A DNA stretch of 6,868 bases from CAYUPY01 sp964446595 (lineage in GTDB: Bacteria; Patescibacteriota; Dojkabacteria; J137; JAEUSD01), in assembly GCA_964446595.1 (NCBI GenBank), contig CAYUPY010000059.1, forward strand, positions 1 to 6,868, in the 5' to 3' direction. The position numbers and the translations under genes were made by a program. Positions 1-6,469 of this stretch are shown here, piece by piece. Within the stretch, counting starts at the first letter, position 1. The number at the start of each line of letters is the position of its first letter. The notes under the pieces are model-generated. The model made no database searches. It was given only the letters and a program-made list of their open reading frames with translations, and was not told where the DNA came from.

Positions 1-686
1 ACCAATTGTCCCTTATTTGTACTTAAATTATGTCTAAAAAATCTGGGACTTGACAAGCCCAAAGCATCAACCATCATTTCCTCGGCTAAAGCCTCTAAAG
101 CGTAAGCACAGACATCCTTTACGTCGTCATCACTAAATTCGCCTTTTGTATTAGCCAAATCAATTATCCTCCAATACTGCGTTAAGGCAGAAAGATACAC
201 ATCATTTTCAACAGCAAGTTTTGCACTCGCTAAGGCCAGTTCAATATAATGATGACCAAGCTCATGGCGCCTTGTTTTCTCTGTACTATGGCTAGTTAAT
301 ATCACAGCTGGAACTTCTACACCCAGTAGTTCGAGGTTCTCATAATAAACACCATTATAAGATAACTTCTTTACTTTAATAATTAAGCAGCTTCCATCCT
401 CTGATGGGGTGATTGATTTCACTTCCTCCATACCTTCATCTAGTTTCACCTGATGTACCTCTGTCAGTCTAGACCTAACTTTGTCTACCACAGAACTCTT
501 ATCAGCTATTAAAAGGCGAAACTTTTGAATCATTGCTTCTGTTAACGTCCCAGCACACAATCTCTCAATCTCAGTCAGTTTTTGAGGTAAAGTTGTCTCA
601 CTTCCCCCAATCAACAAATCAAATACCTGCCCTAAGCCTTCAATATCCTGTTGTGGTACATCTGTAAACCCTTCGGCAAATGTCAT
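1..686 (-). CDS. Putative HExxH zinc metallopeptidase, C-terminus cut by window edge
   Basis: The minus-strand frame is open from ATG at 686 to the left edge, giving 228 visible codons and no stop. Residues 141-145 read HELGH, the HExxH zinc-binding and catalytic motif of zincin metallopeptidases, where the two His bind zinc and the Glu activates water. About 57 residues later, LAEEMMVDA offers Glu202 or Glu203 as the likely third ligand, in a gluzincin-like arrangement. The N-terminal ~130 residues are of unrecognised type. No signal peptide or membrane segment is seen, so a cytoplasmic protein is likely. The gene lies 23 bp downstream of the 402-aa gene on the same strand, but has its own extended -10 box six bases before the ATG and no Shine-Dalgarno sequence. 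The peptidase role rests on the motif alone; substrate and family are unknown. Confidence 0.72.
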   Translation of the reverse strand, partial: MTFAEGFTDVPQQDIEGLGQVFDLLIGGSETTLPQKLTEIERLCAGTLTEAMIQKFRLLIADKSSVVDKVRSRLTEVHQVKLDEGMEEVKSITPSEDGSCLIIKVKKLSYNGVYYENLELLGVEVPAVILTSHSTEKTRRHELGHHYIELALASAKLAVENDVYLSALTQYWRIIDLANTKGEFSDDDVKDVCAYALEALAEEMMVDALGLSSPRFFRHNLSTNKGQL

Positions 687-692
687 AAAACT

Positions 693-701
693 ATTTTAGC
701 A
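693..701 (-). promoter_or_regulatory. Extended -10 promoter for the metallopeptidase gene
   Basis: Reading the minus strand, TGcTAAAAT spans 701-693. Six bases separate it from the ATG at 686, so transcription would start at or within a base of the start codon, giving a leaderless mRNA. No TTGACA-like -35 box is seen, as is common with extended -10 promoters. It sits in the 23-bp gap between two co-directional genes, so the downstream gene may be both read through and transcribed separately. Confidence 0.4.
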
Positions 702-709
702 CCAGCAGG

Positions 710-1918
710 CTAGTTCTCCGAGCCCAGACTAAGAAACAGCTTAAAAACCTGACGCACAATCTCTAGCTGTGTAGCATACGTAACATGCACGTTATTCTCA
801 TCACGCATGTCCTGATGACCATAAACTGGACAGACAGCTCCAGGGAGATTAGTAAAATTATCGTGCAAAATTCCAGCTGGAAGACACATAAATATTTGAT
901 GATTTGGATTATCATAGAAGCTTAAATCGTCAATCAGTTTTAGCAACTCCTTACGACCCAAACGATCTTGCCACATCGGCGCTTTTCTCTGTGCGGTGTA
1001 TGTTGGATCTAAACTAATGAAAAGCTGTCCGTTCACATAATCAATCGCGAATAAATTTTCCGCTTCACCTCCTGACAAATTTTTACCCAGCATACCATTC
1101 CACCCCCTAATAAGCTCTGTGCTAATTAATAATACAACCTGAGGGAAAACCTGTAACAACAGATTTATTAGGTGGCAAACCTCACTATAGTCCAGTGTGG
1201 CTATATATTTAGTAGGGTAAACCTTCCTACATAACTCTACCAATAGTTTTTGGATAATACTAGGAACTAAATTAGCATTTTCATGTAGTACCCCCCTCGG
1301 GCTTTCAGTAAAGGTACTTAAAAAGTAAGCTGTAGCGAAACTCTCAAGTTCTCGAAGCTCCTTATCTAGTGCTAGAGAATCAGATTCAAGGTTAAAAATA
1401 TCGGGAAAATATGAAGACAGAGTATTTAACTCCCTCAGAGTTATTGAGTGAAAATTATCTGGGTCAACTGTTCTTTCCGCTGCCAGGTATGGTAGCTTAA
1501 AGATTTTTTCTATAAAGACTTTTAATAGCGTGTAATTTAACTTTTGCGGTTGGGGCTGGTCCACTTGATAGTTCACGTAGCTTCTGAGTAATAAACTACT
1601 AGGTTCAGGAGTATTTAAAATGCTGATCACCTTATTTAGCTGGTAATTTAGTATTCTTATTAGTGGGTGTGTAGCCTCCTTTAGTGCTTTTGTGCGGTTG
1701 AGCTGGTGACGTAGTTCACCTAATGTCAGTATAGCGTAGTTTTTACTTGAGACGTCAGTATGCCCCAGTGACCATTCGTTAATAAGCAAATCAATATCAG
1801 TAATATTTGGATGATGACTTGGCACCATAACTAATGTGCCCATTTGACCTACAATGCACCTAAAGTCATTAATACCTTGAATTTCGCTTGGATTAACTAT
1901 ATTGGGCAACTGTTCCAT
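710..1918 (-). CDS. Hypothetical protein, 402 aa, operon partner of metallopeptidase
   Basis: I do not recognise this protein. It is complete, with ATG at 1918 and TAG at 710. It appears soluble and mostly helical and Leu-rich. One hydrophobic stretch at about residues 248-270 is interrupted by polar residues and Pro, so it is more likely a buried helix than a membrane segment. The C-terminal third (about 285-402) looks like a separate alpha/beta domain. It has scattered His and Cys (H340, C345, H352, C363, H368) but no clean metal site. The start is supported by an extended -10 box (TGcTATAAT) ending eight bases upstream, implying a leaderless mRNA; no Shine-Dalgarno is present. It is first in a two-gene unit with the HExxH protein and is divergent from the TerD-domain gene, so a role in the same stress or defence process is possible but is only inferred from position. 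Confidence 0.8.
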   Translation of the reverse strand: MEQLPNIVNPSEIQGINDFRCIVGQMGTLVMVPSHHPNITDIDLLINEWSLGHTDVSSKNYAILTLGELRHQLNRTKALKEATHPLIRILNYQLNKVISILNTPEPSSLLLRSYVNYQVDQPQPQKLNYTLLKVFIEKIFKLPYLAAERTVDPDNFHSITLRELNTLSSYFPDIFNLESDSLALDKELRELESFATAYFLSTFTESPRGVLHENANLVPSIIQKLLVELCRKVYPTKYIATLDYSEVCHLINLLLQVFPQVVLLISTELIRGWNGMLGKNLSGGEAENLFAIDYVNGQLFISLDPTYTAQRKAPMWQDRLGRKELLKLIDDLSFYDNPNHQIFMCLPAGILHDNFTNLPGAVCPVYGHQDMRDENNVHVTYATQLEIVRQVFKLFLSLGSEN

Positions 1919-1926
1919 GTATAGCT

Positions 1927-1935
1927 ATTATAGCA
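1927..1935 (-). promoter_or_regulatory. Extended -10 promoter of the minus-strand operon
   Basis: On the minus strand, TGcTATAAT spans 1935-1927, a perfect extended -10. The predicted start of transcription is near 1920, one or two bases before the ATG at 1918, so the mRNA would be leaderless. The region also holds a direct repeat TATAGC at 1920-1925 and 1929-1934, and an 8-bp palindrome ATAGCTAT at 1921-1928 across the predicted start. These could be a regulator site but may be chance in AT-rich DNA. Confidence 0.55.
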
Positions 1936-1952
1936 TATCTAAATCTCATTTA

Positions 1953-1961
1953 TGATATAAT
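1953..1961 (+). promoter_or_regulatory. Extended -10 promoter toward the TerD-domain gene
   Basis: TGaTATAAT spans 1953-1961 on the plus strand, with predicted transcription starting near 1968. It overlaps the ATG at 1960, so if this promoter is used, that ATG is not in the transcript and the gene must start further down, as argued for 2191. The leader would then be about 220 bases. It lies 17 bp from the oppositely oriented -10 of the minus-strand operon, too close for two polymerases to bind at once. No -35 box is seen. Confidence 0.4.
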
Positions 1962-2175
1962 GTCTATATATCCTTTTTTCTATGGTAATTTAAAGCCGGT
2001 AGACCTACATTTTCTATTTCGTTATTTCGCAAATCACTTTAATCGAACAACTTTTTCGGCCAAATTTGCGCTACAATACAATGTTTTCGCTTCATTTTTG
2101 TGGTATAAACCTCTTGAGGCTATGGAGATCCTTCCTTCTATCATCTGTAACCCTAGGGTCTCCGCTCTCCTCACC

Positions 2176-2181
2176 TATTAT
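2176..2181 (+). promoter_or_regulatory. Candidate -10 box just before the preferred TerD-gene start
   Basis: TATTAT at 2176-2181 ends nine bases before the ATG at 2191 and would place the transcription start at about 2188. This fits the leaderless pattern of the neighbouring genes. It lacks the TG extension and a -35 box. A second candidate, TGgTATAAA at 2101-2109, lies further upstream. The stretch 1962-2190 otherwise shows no RNA structure or repeat that I can support. Confidence 0.3.
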
Positions 2182-2190
2182 AGAAAGCAA

Positions 2191-4278
2191 ATGAAGCATC
2201 AAATATACATCCGGCATCACAAAAAGATATTTGTGGCCCAGGGCTTGGCTAACACTGACGGAGTATTAGTTGCCACTATATTAAAGAATATCGAAAACTT
2301 AGGATTCACCTTCACGGCAGAATTGATCGAAAGACTAAAAACTTTGGATGAAAAACAGCTAGAAGGATTTTATCTCGAAATTATCGCTGAGTTGAAAGAA
2401 ATGGTGGGAGATCATGTTCAACATAAACCCATGTATCCTAATTTTCCAAAGCAAGTAATGAAGATGAGTGAGGCTGAGCTTTACATTAACGCCATTATTC
2501 ACTACATCACTGGTGGCTTGCCTCAGTACGATAAGATTGAGCGCTTCCCATTAATCGACAATCCGTATTTGCGCATCCTCGACTTGGGGACGAAGGAAGA
2601 ATTTGAACAAGTATTTACAAACCTAGTCGGTGCTAAGTCGTCTATCTCAATCACTGAAAAGGAGGATTTAGAATGGTTTTTTGCAGAATATGGCGACCAA
2701 ACACAGCGCCTTCTCCCGACCGAGATCGTACACAAAGAAAACATGGCACTCGCCTGCGCACTAGCATTTAAATATACAGAGTACGGACCTGCATTTGCGG
2801 AGAAGCATTTAGATACAGCAACAGACATTTTGCGTTTCTACACAGCTTTGAGTGAGTGGGATGTAAGTTTGGCCACAAATACGAAGTTTAAAAGTATTCC
2901 GCGTTCGCAGCGCAAATTCATTTTAAAACTGTTGGAAAGAAAAGGTAATATAGCCGAAGATATGAATCGCTATCCGGAAAAATGGAAGCGAGCTGGTGAG
3001 TATTTACACCCCCGTGAATTTTCGGAAAAGTTTCTAAAGGTTGCGGAGGCATTTGATGTAGTTAGAAATAACAAGATAATCAACAGTTTTTATCATAAAG
3101 TAGAGTTAGCTTTGGAAAATGATATCCCGACTGCTATTGAGCTACTCAAACAGCGACCTGGAGAATTGGTCAGAAAGCTGGATGTACTACTTAGGCGTGC
3201 TACAGAACCGCAACAAGTCATTGAGGCTGCTTTTGAGGTCATAGATAGCGTCTCTACACCAGTTTTAATTCAAGCACATGCCCACTTTAAGTATCGAGAC
3301 GAAATCGGCGATCTACGTACTTTCTTCCCCAAAGGTGATGTGGGTAGAGCATATGCGGTTGAAAACGAGCTAGTAGATATTGCTCCTAAAGTCCTAGATA
3401 AAGTTATATCAGTAATAGAAACTGCCCTGATAAAACGCTTTGCTGAGCTGGAAAGACTTGGTAAAGTCTATATAGATCCCCAATTAACTAATTACCCTAC
3501 CCCTTTGCAAGAACGCTCAGCCAGCAAATCCCTGATTACTCTCCCTCGAGGCTCAGTTCTAGAGCTAGATAAAGGTAGTACGATCAGATTTTTCTTATAC
3601 TGGAGTGAAGGTGAGATTGATGGTAAAGAAACAGGTCGAGTAGATATAGACCTGAGCGCAGTAATGTATGATTCAGATTGGAATTATATTGAACATATTT
3701 CTTATACCAATCTTAAGTCAGACAAGTATAAAGCAGCGCACAGCGGCGATATAACGTCTGCCCCTAACGGTGCTAGCGAATTTATTGACCTAGATATTGC
3801 TTCAATTCTCAAATTTGGGGGAAGGTATGTTGTGGCATCAGTAAATTCTTTCACAAACCACCCTTACTGCAATTTACCTATGTGTTTTGCAGGATGGATG
3901 CTAAGGTCTAAACCTAATTCAGGCGAAATCTACGAGCCAAAAACTGTCAAAAATAAGTTTGATTTGGCGGCAGATACACGTATTTGTCTGCCTGTAATAA
4001 TTGATTTACTGGATAGAAAAGTGCATTGGATTGATTTAGCACTTACAAAACAACCAACGTGGGCTAATAACATTGAGGCAAACCTAACTGGAATGACGTT
4101 GATGGGCAAATCTTTGACTACCATGATACGCCCAAACCTATTTGATCTGTTTTCGTTACACGCCACCGCCCGAGGCGAGCTGGTTCAAGATCCAGCCCAA
4201 GCCGATACGATTTTTAGCTTGGAAGAGGGAATCAGACCAACAGATATTTCCCGGATAAGGGCTGAGTATCTAAGTTAA
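2191..4278 (+). CDS. TerD-like domain protein of the MXAN_6230/SCO0854 family, RING finger absent
   Basis: The frame is open from ATG 1960, but I prefer ATG 2191 (695 aa). The first 77 codons encode an aromatic-rich, almost acid-free stretch unlike the rest. The ATG at 1960 lies inside a -10 box, and family resemblance starts near residue 78. Residue numbers here count from 1960. A helical region includes FKSIPR (310-315), WKRAGEYLHP (342-351) and RPGELVRKLD (399-408), all familiar from MXAN_6230/SCO0854 proteins. LPRGS at 528 opens a TerD-like beta domain with RVDIDLSA (560-567) and HSGDITSAPNG (594-604), matching the acidic calcium-binding region of TerD proteins. Family members normally carry a Cys-rich RING zinc finger in the N-terminal half; no paired CxxC is present here. 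The TerD link suggests a stress-response or defence role in the cytoplasm; the precise function is unknown. The gene is divergent from the metallopeptidase operon and ends 9 bp from the stop of a convergent gene. Confidence 0.82.
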   Translation: MKHQIYIRHHKKIFVAQGLANTDGVLVATILKNIENLGFTFTAELIERLKTLDEKQLEGFYLEIIAELKEMVGDHVQHKPMYPNFPKQVMKMSEAELYINAIIHYITGGLPQYDKIERFPLIDNPYLRILDLGTKEEFEQVFTNLVGAKSSISITEKEDLEWFFAEYGDQTQRLLPTEIVHKENMALACALAFKYTEYGPAFAEKHLDTATDILRFYTALSEWDVSLATNTKFKSIPRSQRKFILKLLERKGNIAEDMNRYPEKWKRAGEYLHPREFSEKFLKVAEAFDVVRNNKIINSFYHKVELALENDIPTAIELLKQRPGELVRKLDVLLRRATEPQQVIEAAFEVIDSVSTPVLIQAHAHFKYRDEIGDLRTFFPKGDVGRAYAVENELVDIAPKVLDKVISVIETALIKRFAELERLGKVYIDPQLTNYPTPLQERSASKSLITLPRGSVLELDKGSTIRFFLYWSEGEIDGKETGRVDIDLSAVMYDSDWNYIEHISYTNLKSDKYKAAHSGDITSAPNGASEFIDLDIASILKFGGRYVVASVNSFTNHPYCNLPMCFAGWMLRSKPNSGEIYEPKTVKNKFDLAADTRICLPVIIDLLDRKVHWIDLALTKQPTWANNIEANLTGMTLMGKSLTTMIRPNLFDLFSLHATARGELVQDPAQADTIFSLEEGIRPTDISRIRAEYLS

Positions 4279-4287
4279 AATTTTCTA

Positions 4288-4908
4288 TTACATACCATCA
4301 ACTCTATCATGTGTCATTAGCGCTATAGGTACGTAAACACCATTATCACTCCTAGTAAAAGTTATGCTTATCCCTTCTCCTTGATTGATTTTCAACTTCC
4401 ACATATTATCTAAACCTTTGCCTTGCTGGCTTTTAATCTGCCTAAAATCACCAACCATATGTTTCTGGTATTGGTAAAGTTTAAATAGGACTTCGTTCTT
4501 AGATACCTGCTGCATCTTTCCTTTTGAAACTTTGAAATGCTTAGCTAGCATTTCAGTCAATGCTTGCAAATCATACGAAACATTTGGAGGAGTAAATTCT
4601 TTATTAAGGTCATCAATAGTAATATTATCTTTTGTAACAACTCGTTCCTGCTCTGGAAACAGATGTGTACTAAGTCTATTTAACAACACTGCTTGAATCT
4701 CTTCCATACCATCAGAACAGTATTCTGAAGTTACCCGACATTCATCCTCATCGACTGCCAGTGTAATTTGTCCTGCATTTGTCTGATTAAGTTTCATGTA
4801 AAAGTCATAATACTTAATTCCATCTATGTCAGTAATCTCAGGTGTTGCCGCTGTATATGTAACTCCCTGATAAAGGACTATTGTTTGAGGTATATCAAAT
4901 TGACTCAT
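4288..4908 (-). CDS. Hypothetical protein, 206 aa, second gene of a small pair
   Basis: I do not recognise this protein. It starts at ATG 4908, which overlaps the stop of the upstream 66-aa gene in an ATGA, implying translational coupling. The N-terminal half (about 10-60) looks like beta strands rich in Thr, Tyr and Asp. Residues 112-150 look helical (including KHFKVSKGKMQQ). The basic tail from about 145 has the order helix, GLDNMWKLKI, ITFTRSDNGVYVPIALM, faintly like the C-terminal strands of RelE/HigB-type RNases, but without convincing catalytic residues. No signal peptide or membrane helix is seen. It may be a toxin partner of the upstream small protein; this is a weak inference. Its stop faces that of the TerD-domain gene with 9 bp between. 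Confidence 0.75.
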   Translation of the reverse strand: MSQFDIPQTIVLYQGVTYTAATPEITDIDGIKYYDFYMKLNQTNAGQITLAVDEDECRVTSEYCSDGMEEIQAVLLNRLSTHLFPEQERVVTKDNITIDDLNKEFTPPNVSYDLQALTEMLAKHFKVSKGKMQQVSKNEVLFKLYQYQKHMVGDFRQIKSQQGKGLDNMWKLKINQGEGISITFTRSDNGVYVPIALMTHDRVDGM

Positions 4909-5105
4909 GATTCTAATAATCTTGCCACGTCTATTGTGATTCTTCTATCACCTATTTGTGCGGTGATAATTTCTGTTTCAACTGAGTATTCAGTTCGAAT
5001 TTGGGAGAGTATCTTAGCTACAATACCCTCTTCCTCGTCCCGATACATATCCTCTAGTCTATCAACCAATCTTCTTTCTTGTTCAGGAGTAAGCATATCA
5101 GGCAT
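4905..5105 (-). CDS. Small acidic hypothetical protein, 66 aa
   Basis: I do not recognise this protein. ATG at 5105 follows an extended -10 box by seven bases, so the mRNA is probably leaderless and this start is favoured over the in-frame Met4. The first ~45 residues are highly charged and predicted helical (LTPEQERRLVDRLEDMYRDE). The tail has short strand-like segments (TEIITAQI, RRITIDV). The TGA stop overlaps the start of the 206-aa gene by four bases. A small acidic first gene coupled to a larger second gene resembles antitoxin-toxin order, and an inverted repeat in the promoter could be an operator. No DNA-binding fold can be recognised, so this remains a suggestion. Confidence 0.7.
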   Translation of the reverse strand: MPDMLTPEQERRLVDRLEDMYRDEEEGIVAKILSQIRTEYSVETEIITAQIGDRRITIDVARLLES

Positions 5106-5112
5106 ATTTTAG

Positions 5113-5121
5113 GTTATAACA
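5113..5121 (-). promoter_or_regulatory. Extended -10 promoter of the 66-aa/206-aa gene pair
   Basis: On the minus strand TGtTATAAC spans 5121-5113, with predicted transcription starting near 5106, immediately before the ATG at 5105. This is a third case of an extended -10 directly abutting a start codon in this window. No -35 box is seen. Confidence 0.45.
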
Positions 5122-5128
5122 AATTGTT
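5118..5128. repeat. Short inverted repeat overlapping the -10 box, possible operator
   Basis: AACAAATTGTT at 5118-5128 has two perfect 5-bp arms around a central A and overlaps the upstream part of the -10 element for the small gene pair. A protein bound here would block the promoter, as in autoregulated operons. It is short and AT-rich, so chance occurrence is quite possible. The 73-bp gap 5106-5178 otherwise holds no convincing terminator. Confidence 0.2.
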
Positions 5129-5178
5129 GAAATATAATAATTTATTTTTGGACTTAAAATCAAGGAGGAGGTATACAT

Positions 5179-6111
5179 TTATTTCACCTTCGCCACAAAT
5201 GCCTTCCCCAACGTCTCCCTATTAAAACCACCAACGGCCTCACCTTTAGTGACATACTTATACAAAACCACAGTAAAGATTTGACTGATAGAGCTTTGAA
5301 ATAGATCGATTATGATGAAAAGGATCACCACTAGTGGCACGGTAACCACAAGTGCCACAGCTAAATTGATTTGTGCGGCAATTAATACACCTAATCCAAC
5401 GAGCACTGCCAAGATTATCGCACCAGGAATAAAGAAAATCGCGCCAATCGCAAAGTTGGCCATGATCTGTTTGCCCCATGTGCGGGTAATGAGCTTGAAA
5501 CTCTTTACGACAGCATCAATTGGTCCTAGTTCATCTATTACCAAAATTGGCACCACAAAATATGTCGCCAGATTCCAACCCAGCTCTAGCGCCTCACCCA
5601 CCAACCTGTAAGCCCCCTTCTTGCTTTGCACAAGACTAACCATAACTGCAACCCCTGCCATACCAAAAGCAAACTTGAAAATCTTACCAAACTTACCCAA
5701 AGCAGAGCTAAGCCCTCTGGTTATACTTACTTTTTGACCTTCAATGCTTTTTAGCAACTCCTCTACCAACGCCACGTTGAAGAAATACCTGATTGTATAG
5801 GTAACTATGCCAATCAAGAAAAGAACGATAAGCAGAATGACCCAATTCTCTTCTAAGGTGGCAGTGAACTGAATTCTCGCTACCTCAAAGCCCTCTTCTA
5901 ATAGCATCTGCACAAAGCCGCTCGCATAAATGGCCACAACTGCGACAAGCGAGGAAAGCATTCCGGATATAAACTGATATAGCATCAAACCTTTATTTTG
6001 CATTAACAACTTCCATGAAGCCGAGAAGATCTCCCTCGTAAGCTCTATATTTTTGAACATCTGCCTAAAGCCTCCCCAAGCTTGGTTAAGTGAATTAAGG
6101 TTTTGTTTCAT
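5179..6111 (-). CDS. DUF6159-like multi-pass membrane protein
   Basis: This 310-residue integral membrane protein has about six hydrophobic segments, near residues 43-69, 89-114, 145-161, 180-192, 217-247 and 249-272. The segment around 179-213 (WNLATYFVVPILVIDE, then GPIDAVVKSFKL and TWG) is the conserved signature I associate with the DUF6159 family, whose function is unknown. The start is uncertain. ATG 6111 overlaps the upstream gene by 17 bp and has no Shine-Dalgarno sequence. ATG 6060 (Met18, MFKNIELTREIFSASW) resembles the usual family N-terminus and follows GGGGAGG ten bases upstream. The gene is last in the toxin-immunity run on this strand. It might aid export or protect the membrane, but DUF6159 genes also occur alone, so linkage to the toxin may be incidental. 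Confidence 0.85.
   Translation of the reverse strand: MKQNLNSLNQAWGGFRQMFKNIELTREIFSASWKLLMQNKGLMLYQFISGMLSSLVAVVAIYASGFVQMLLEEGFEVARIQFTATLEENWVILLIVLFLIGIVTYTIRYFFNVALVEELLKSIEGQKVSITRGLSSALGKFGKIFKFAFGMAGVAVMVSLVQSKKGAYRLVGEALELGWNLATYFVVPILVIDELGPIDAVVKSFKLITRTWGKQIMANFAIGAIFFIPGAIILAVLVGLGVLIAAQINLAVALVVTVPLVVILFIIIDLFQSSISQIFTVVLYKYVTKGEAVGGFNRETLGKAFVAKVK
6071..6077 (-). promoter_or_regulatory. Shine-Dalgarno-like GGGGAGG for an internal start of the membrane protein
   Basis: The minus strand reads GGGGAGG at 6077-6071, ten bases before ATG 6060. It is the only purine-rich site near a plausible start in a window where other starts lack one. It favours Met18 as the real start of the DUF6159-like protein. 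The spacing is longer than ideal, and the site also encodes Trp-Gly-Gly in the longer reading. Confidence 0.3.
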
Positions 6112-6469
6112 GGATGTTGTTGTCTTGTAAAATATGATTAAATTTTTCTAACTTAAGTAATTCTGGTTTAAAAGCAGTATCTTCTTTAAATAAGTCAATA
6201 TATATCCGCTCAAATAACCGTCTATATGAGTCCTCTCCATTTGGGTCTATATCGTCGGGCCAGGCGCCAATGCCCATGGTCTCTGAAGCGATGGTATTTT
6301 CAGTTTCTTCAAGGTTGTTCGTAGATAAGATAGTCTCAAGCTCTGTTTTTAACATTAAATATTCTTCTATGTATCTATGATCCTCTACTATGGGTTTCAT
6401 ATACTCTAGAAACTCATAATATGTTGAATCGTGTAGATATGACTCTACAAGTTCAATTATCTTCTTCAT
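6095..6469 (-). CDS. Probable immunity protein to the RNase A-like toxin, 124 aa
   Basis: I do not recognise the family. The case for immunity comes from position and composition. Its ATG at 6469 overlaps the toxin gene stop as ATGA, the usual toxin-then-immunity order in contact-dependent inhibition and other polymorphic toxin loci. It is strongly acidic: I count 28 Asp/Glu against 13 Lys/Arg, which suits binding to and masking an RNase active site. It is predicted mostly helical and cytoplasmic, with a distinctive central segment GIGAWPDDIDPNGEDSYRR (residues 66-84). It would bind the toxin domain and protect the producer and its kin. Its end overlaps the longest reading of the DUF6159-like gene by 17 bp. 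Immunity proteins diverge quickly, so lack of recognition is expected. Confidence 0.72.
   Translation of the reverse strand: MKKIIELVESYLHDSTYYEFLEYMKPIVEDHRYIEEYLMLKTELETILSTNNLEETENTIASETMGIGAWPDDIDPNGEDSYRRLFERIYIDLFKEDTAFKPELLKLEKFNHILQDNNIHETKP

Noticed and set aside
2523..2828. Minus-strand open frame of 101 codons
   Set aside because: It lies fully antisense to the well-supported TerD-domain gene, shows no promoter or family resemblance, and is best read as a shadow.
3930..4166. Minus-strand open frame of 78 codons
   Set aside because: It is antisense within the TerD-like domain, whose own frame has recognisable motifs.
4279..4287. Bidirectional terminator between the convergent stops
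   Set aside because: Only 9 bp separate the two stops, and no GC-rich hairpin with a T-run is visible there or in the flanking coding ends.
4318..4325. Palindrome TAGCGCTA
   Set aside because: It is a single 8-bp palindrome inside a coding region, expected by chance and without supporting context.
4768..5112. Plus-strand open frame of 114 codons, rich in Ser, Ile and Cys
   Set aside because: It is antisense to two coupled genes that have a promoter-like element, and its composition is unlike a real protein.
5161..5171. Perfect-looking Shine-Dalgarno AAGGAGGAGG on the plus strand
   Set aside because: No start codon follows at a usable distance and the downstream plus-strand frame is antisense to the DUF6159-like gene, so it is likely chance.
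5258..5611. Open frames on both strands within the DUF6159-like gene
   Set aside because: They are shadows of a membrane protein whose frame carries the family signature and membrane segments.
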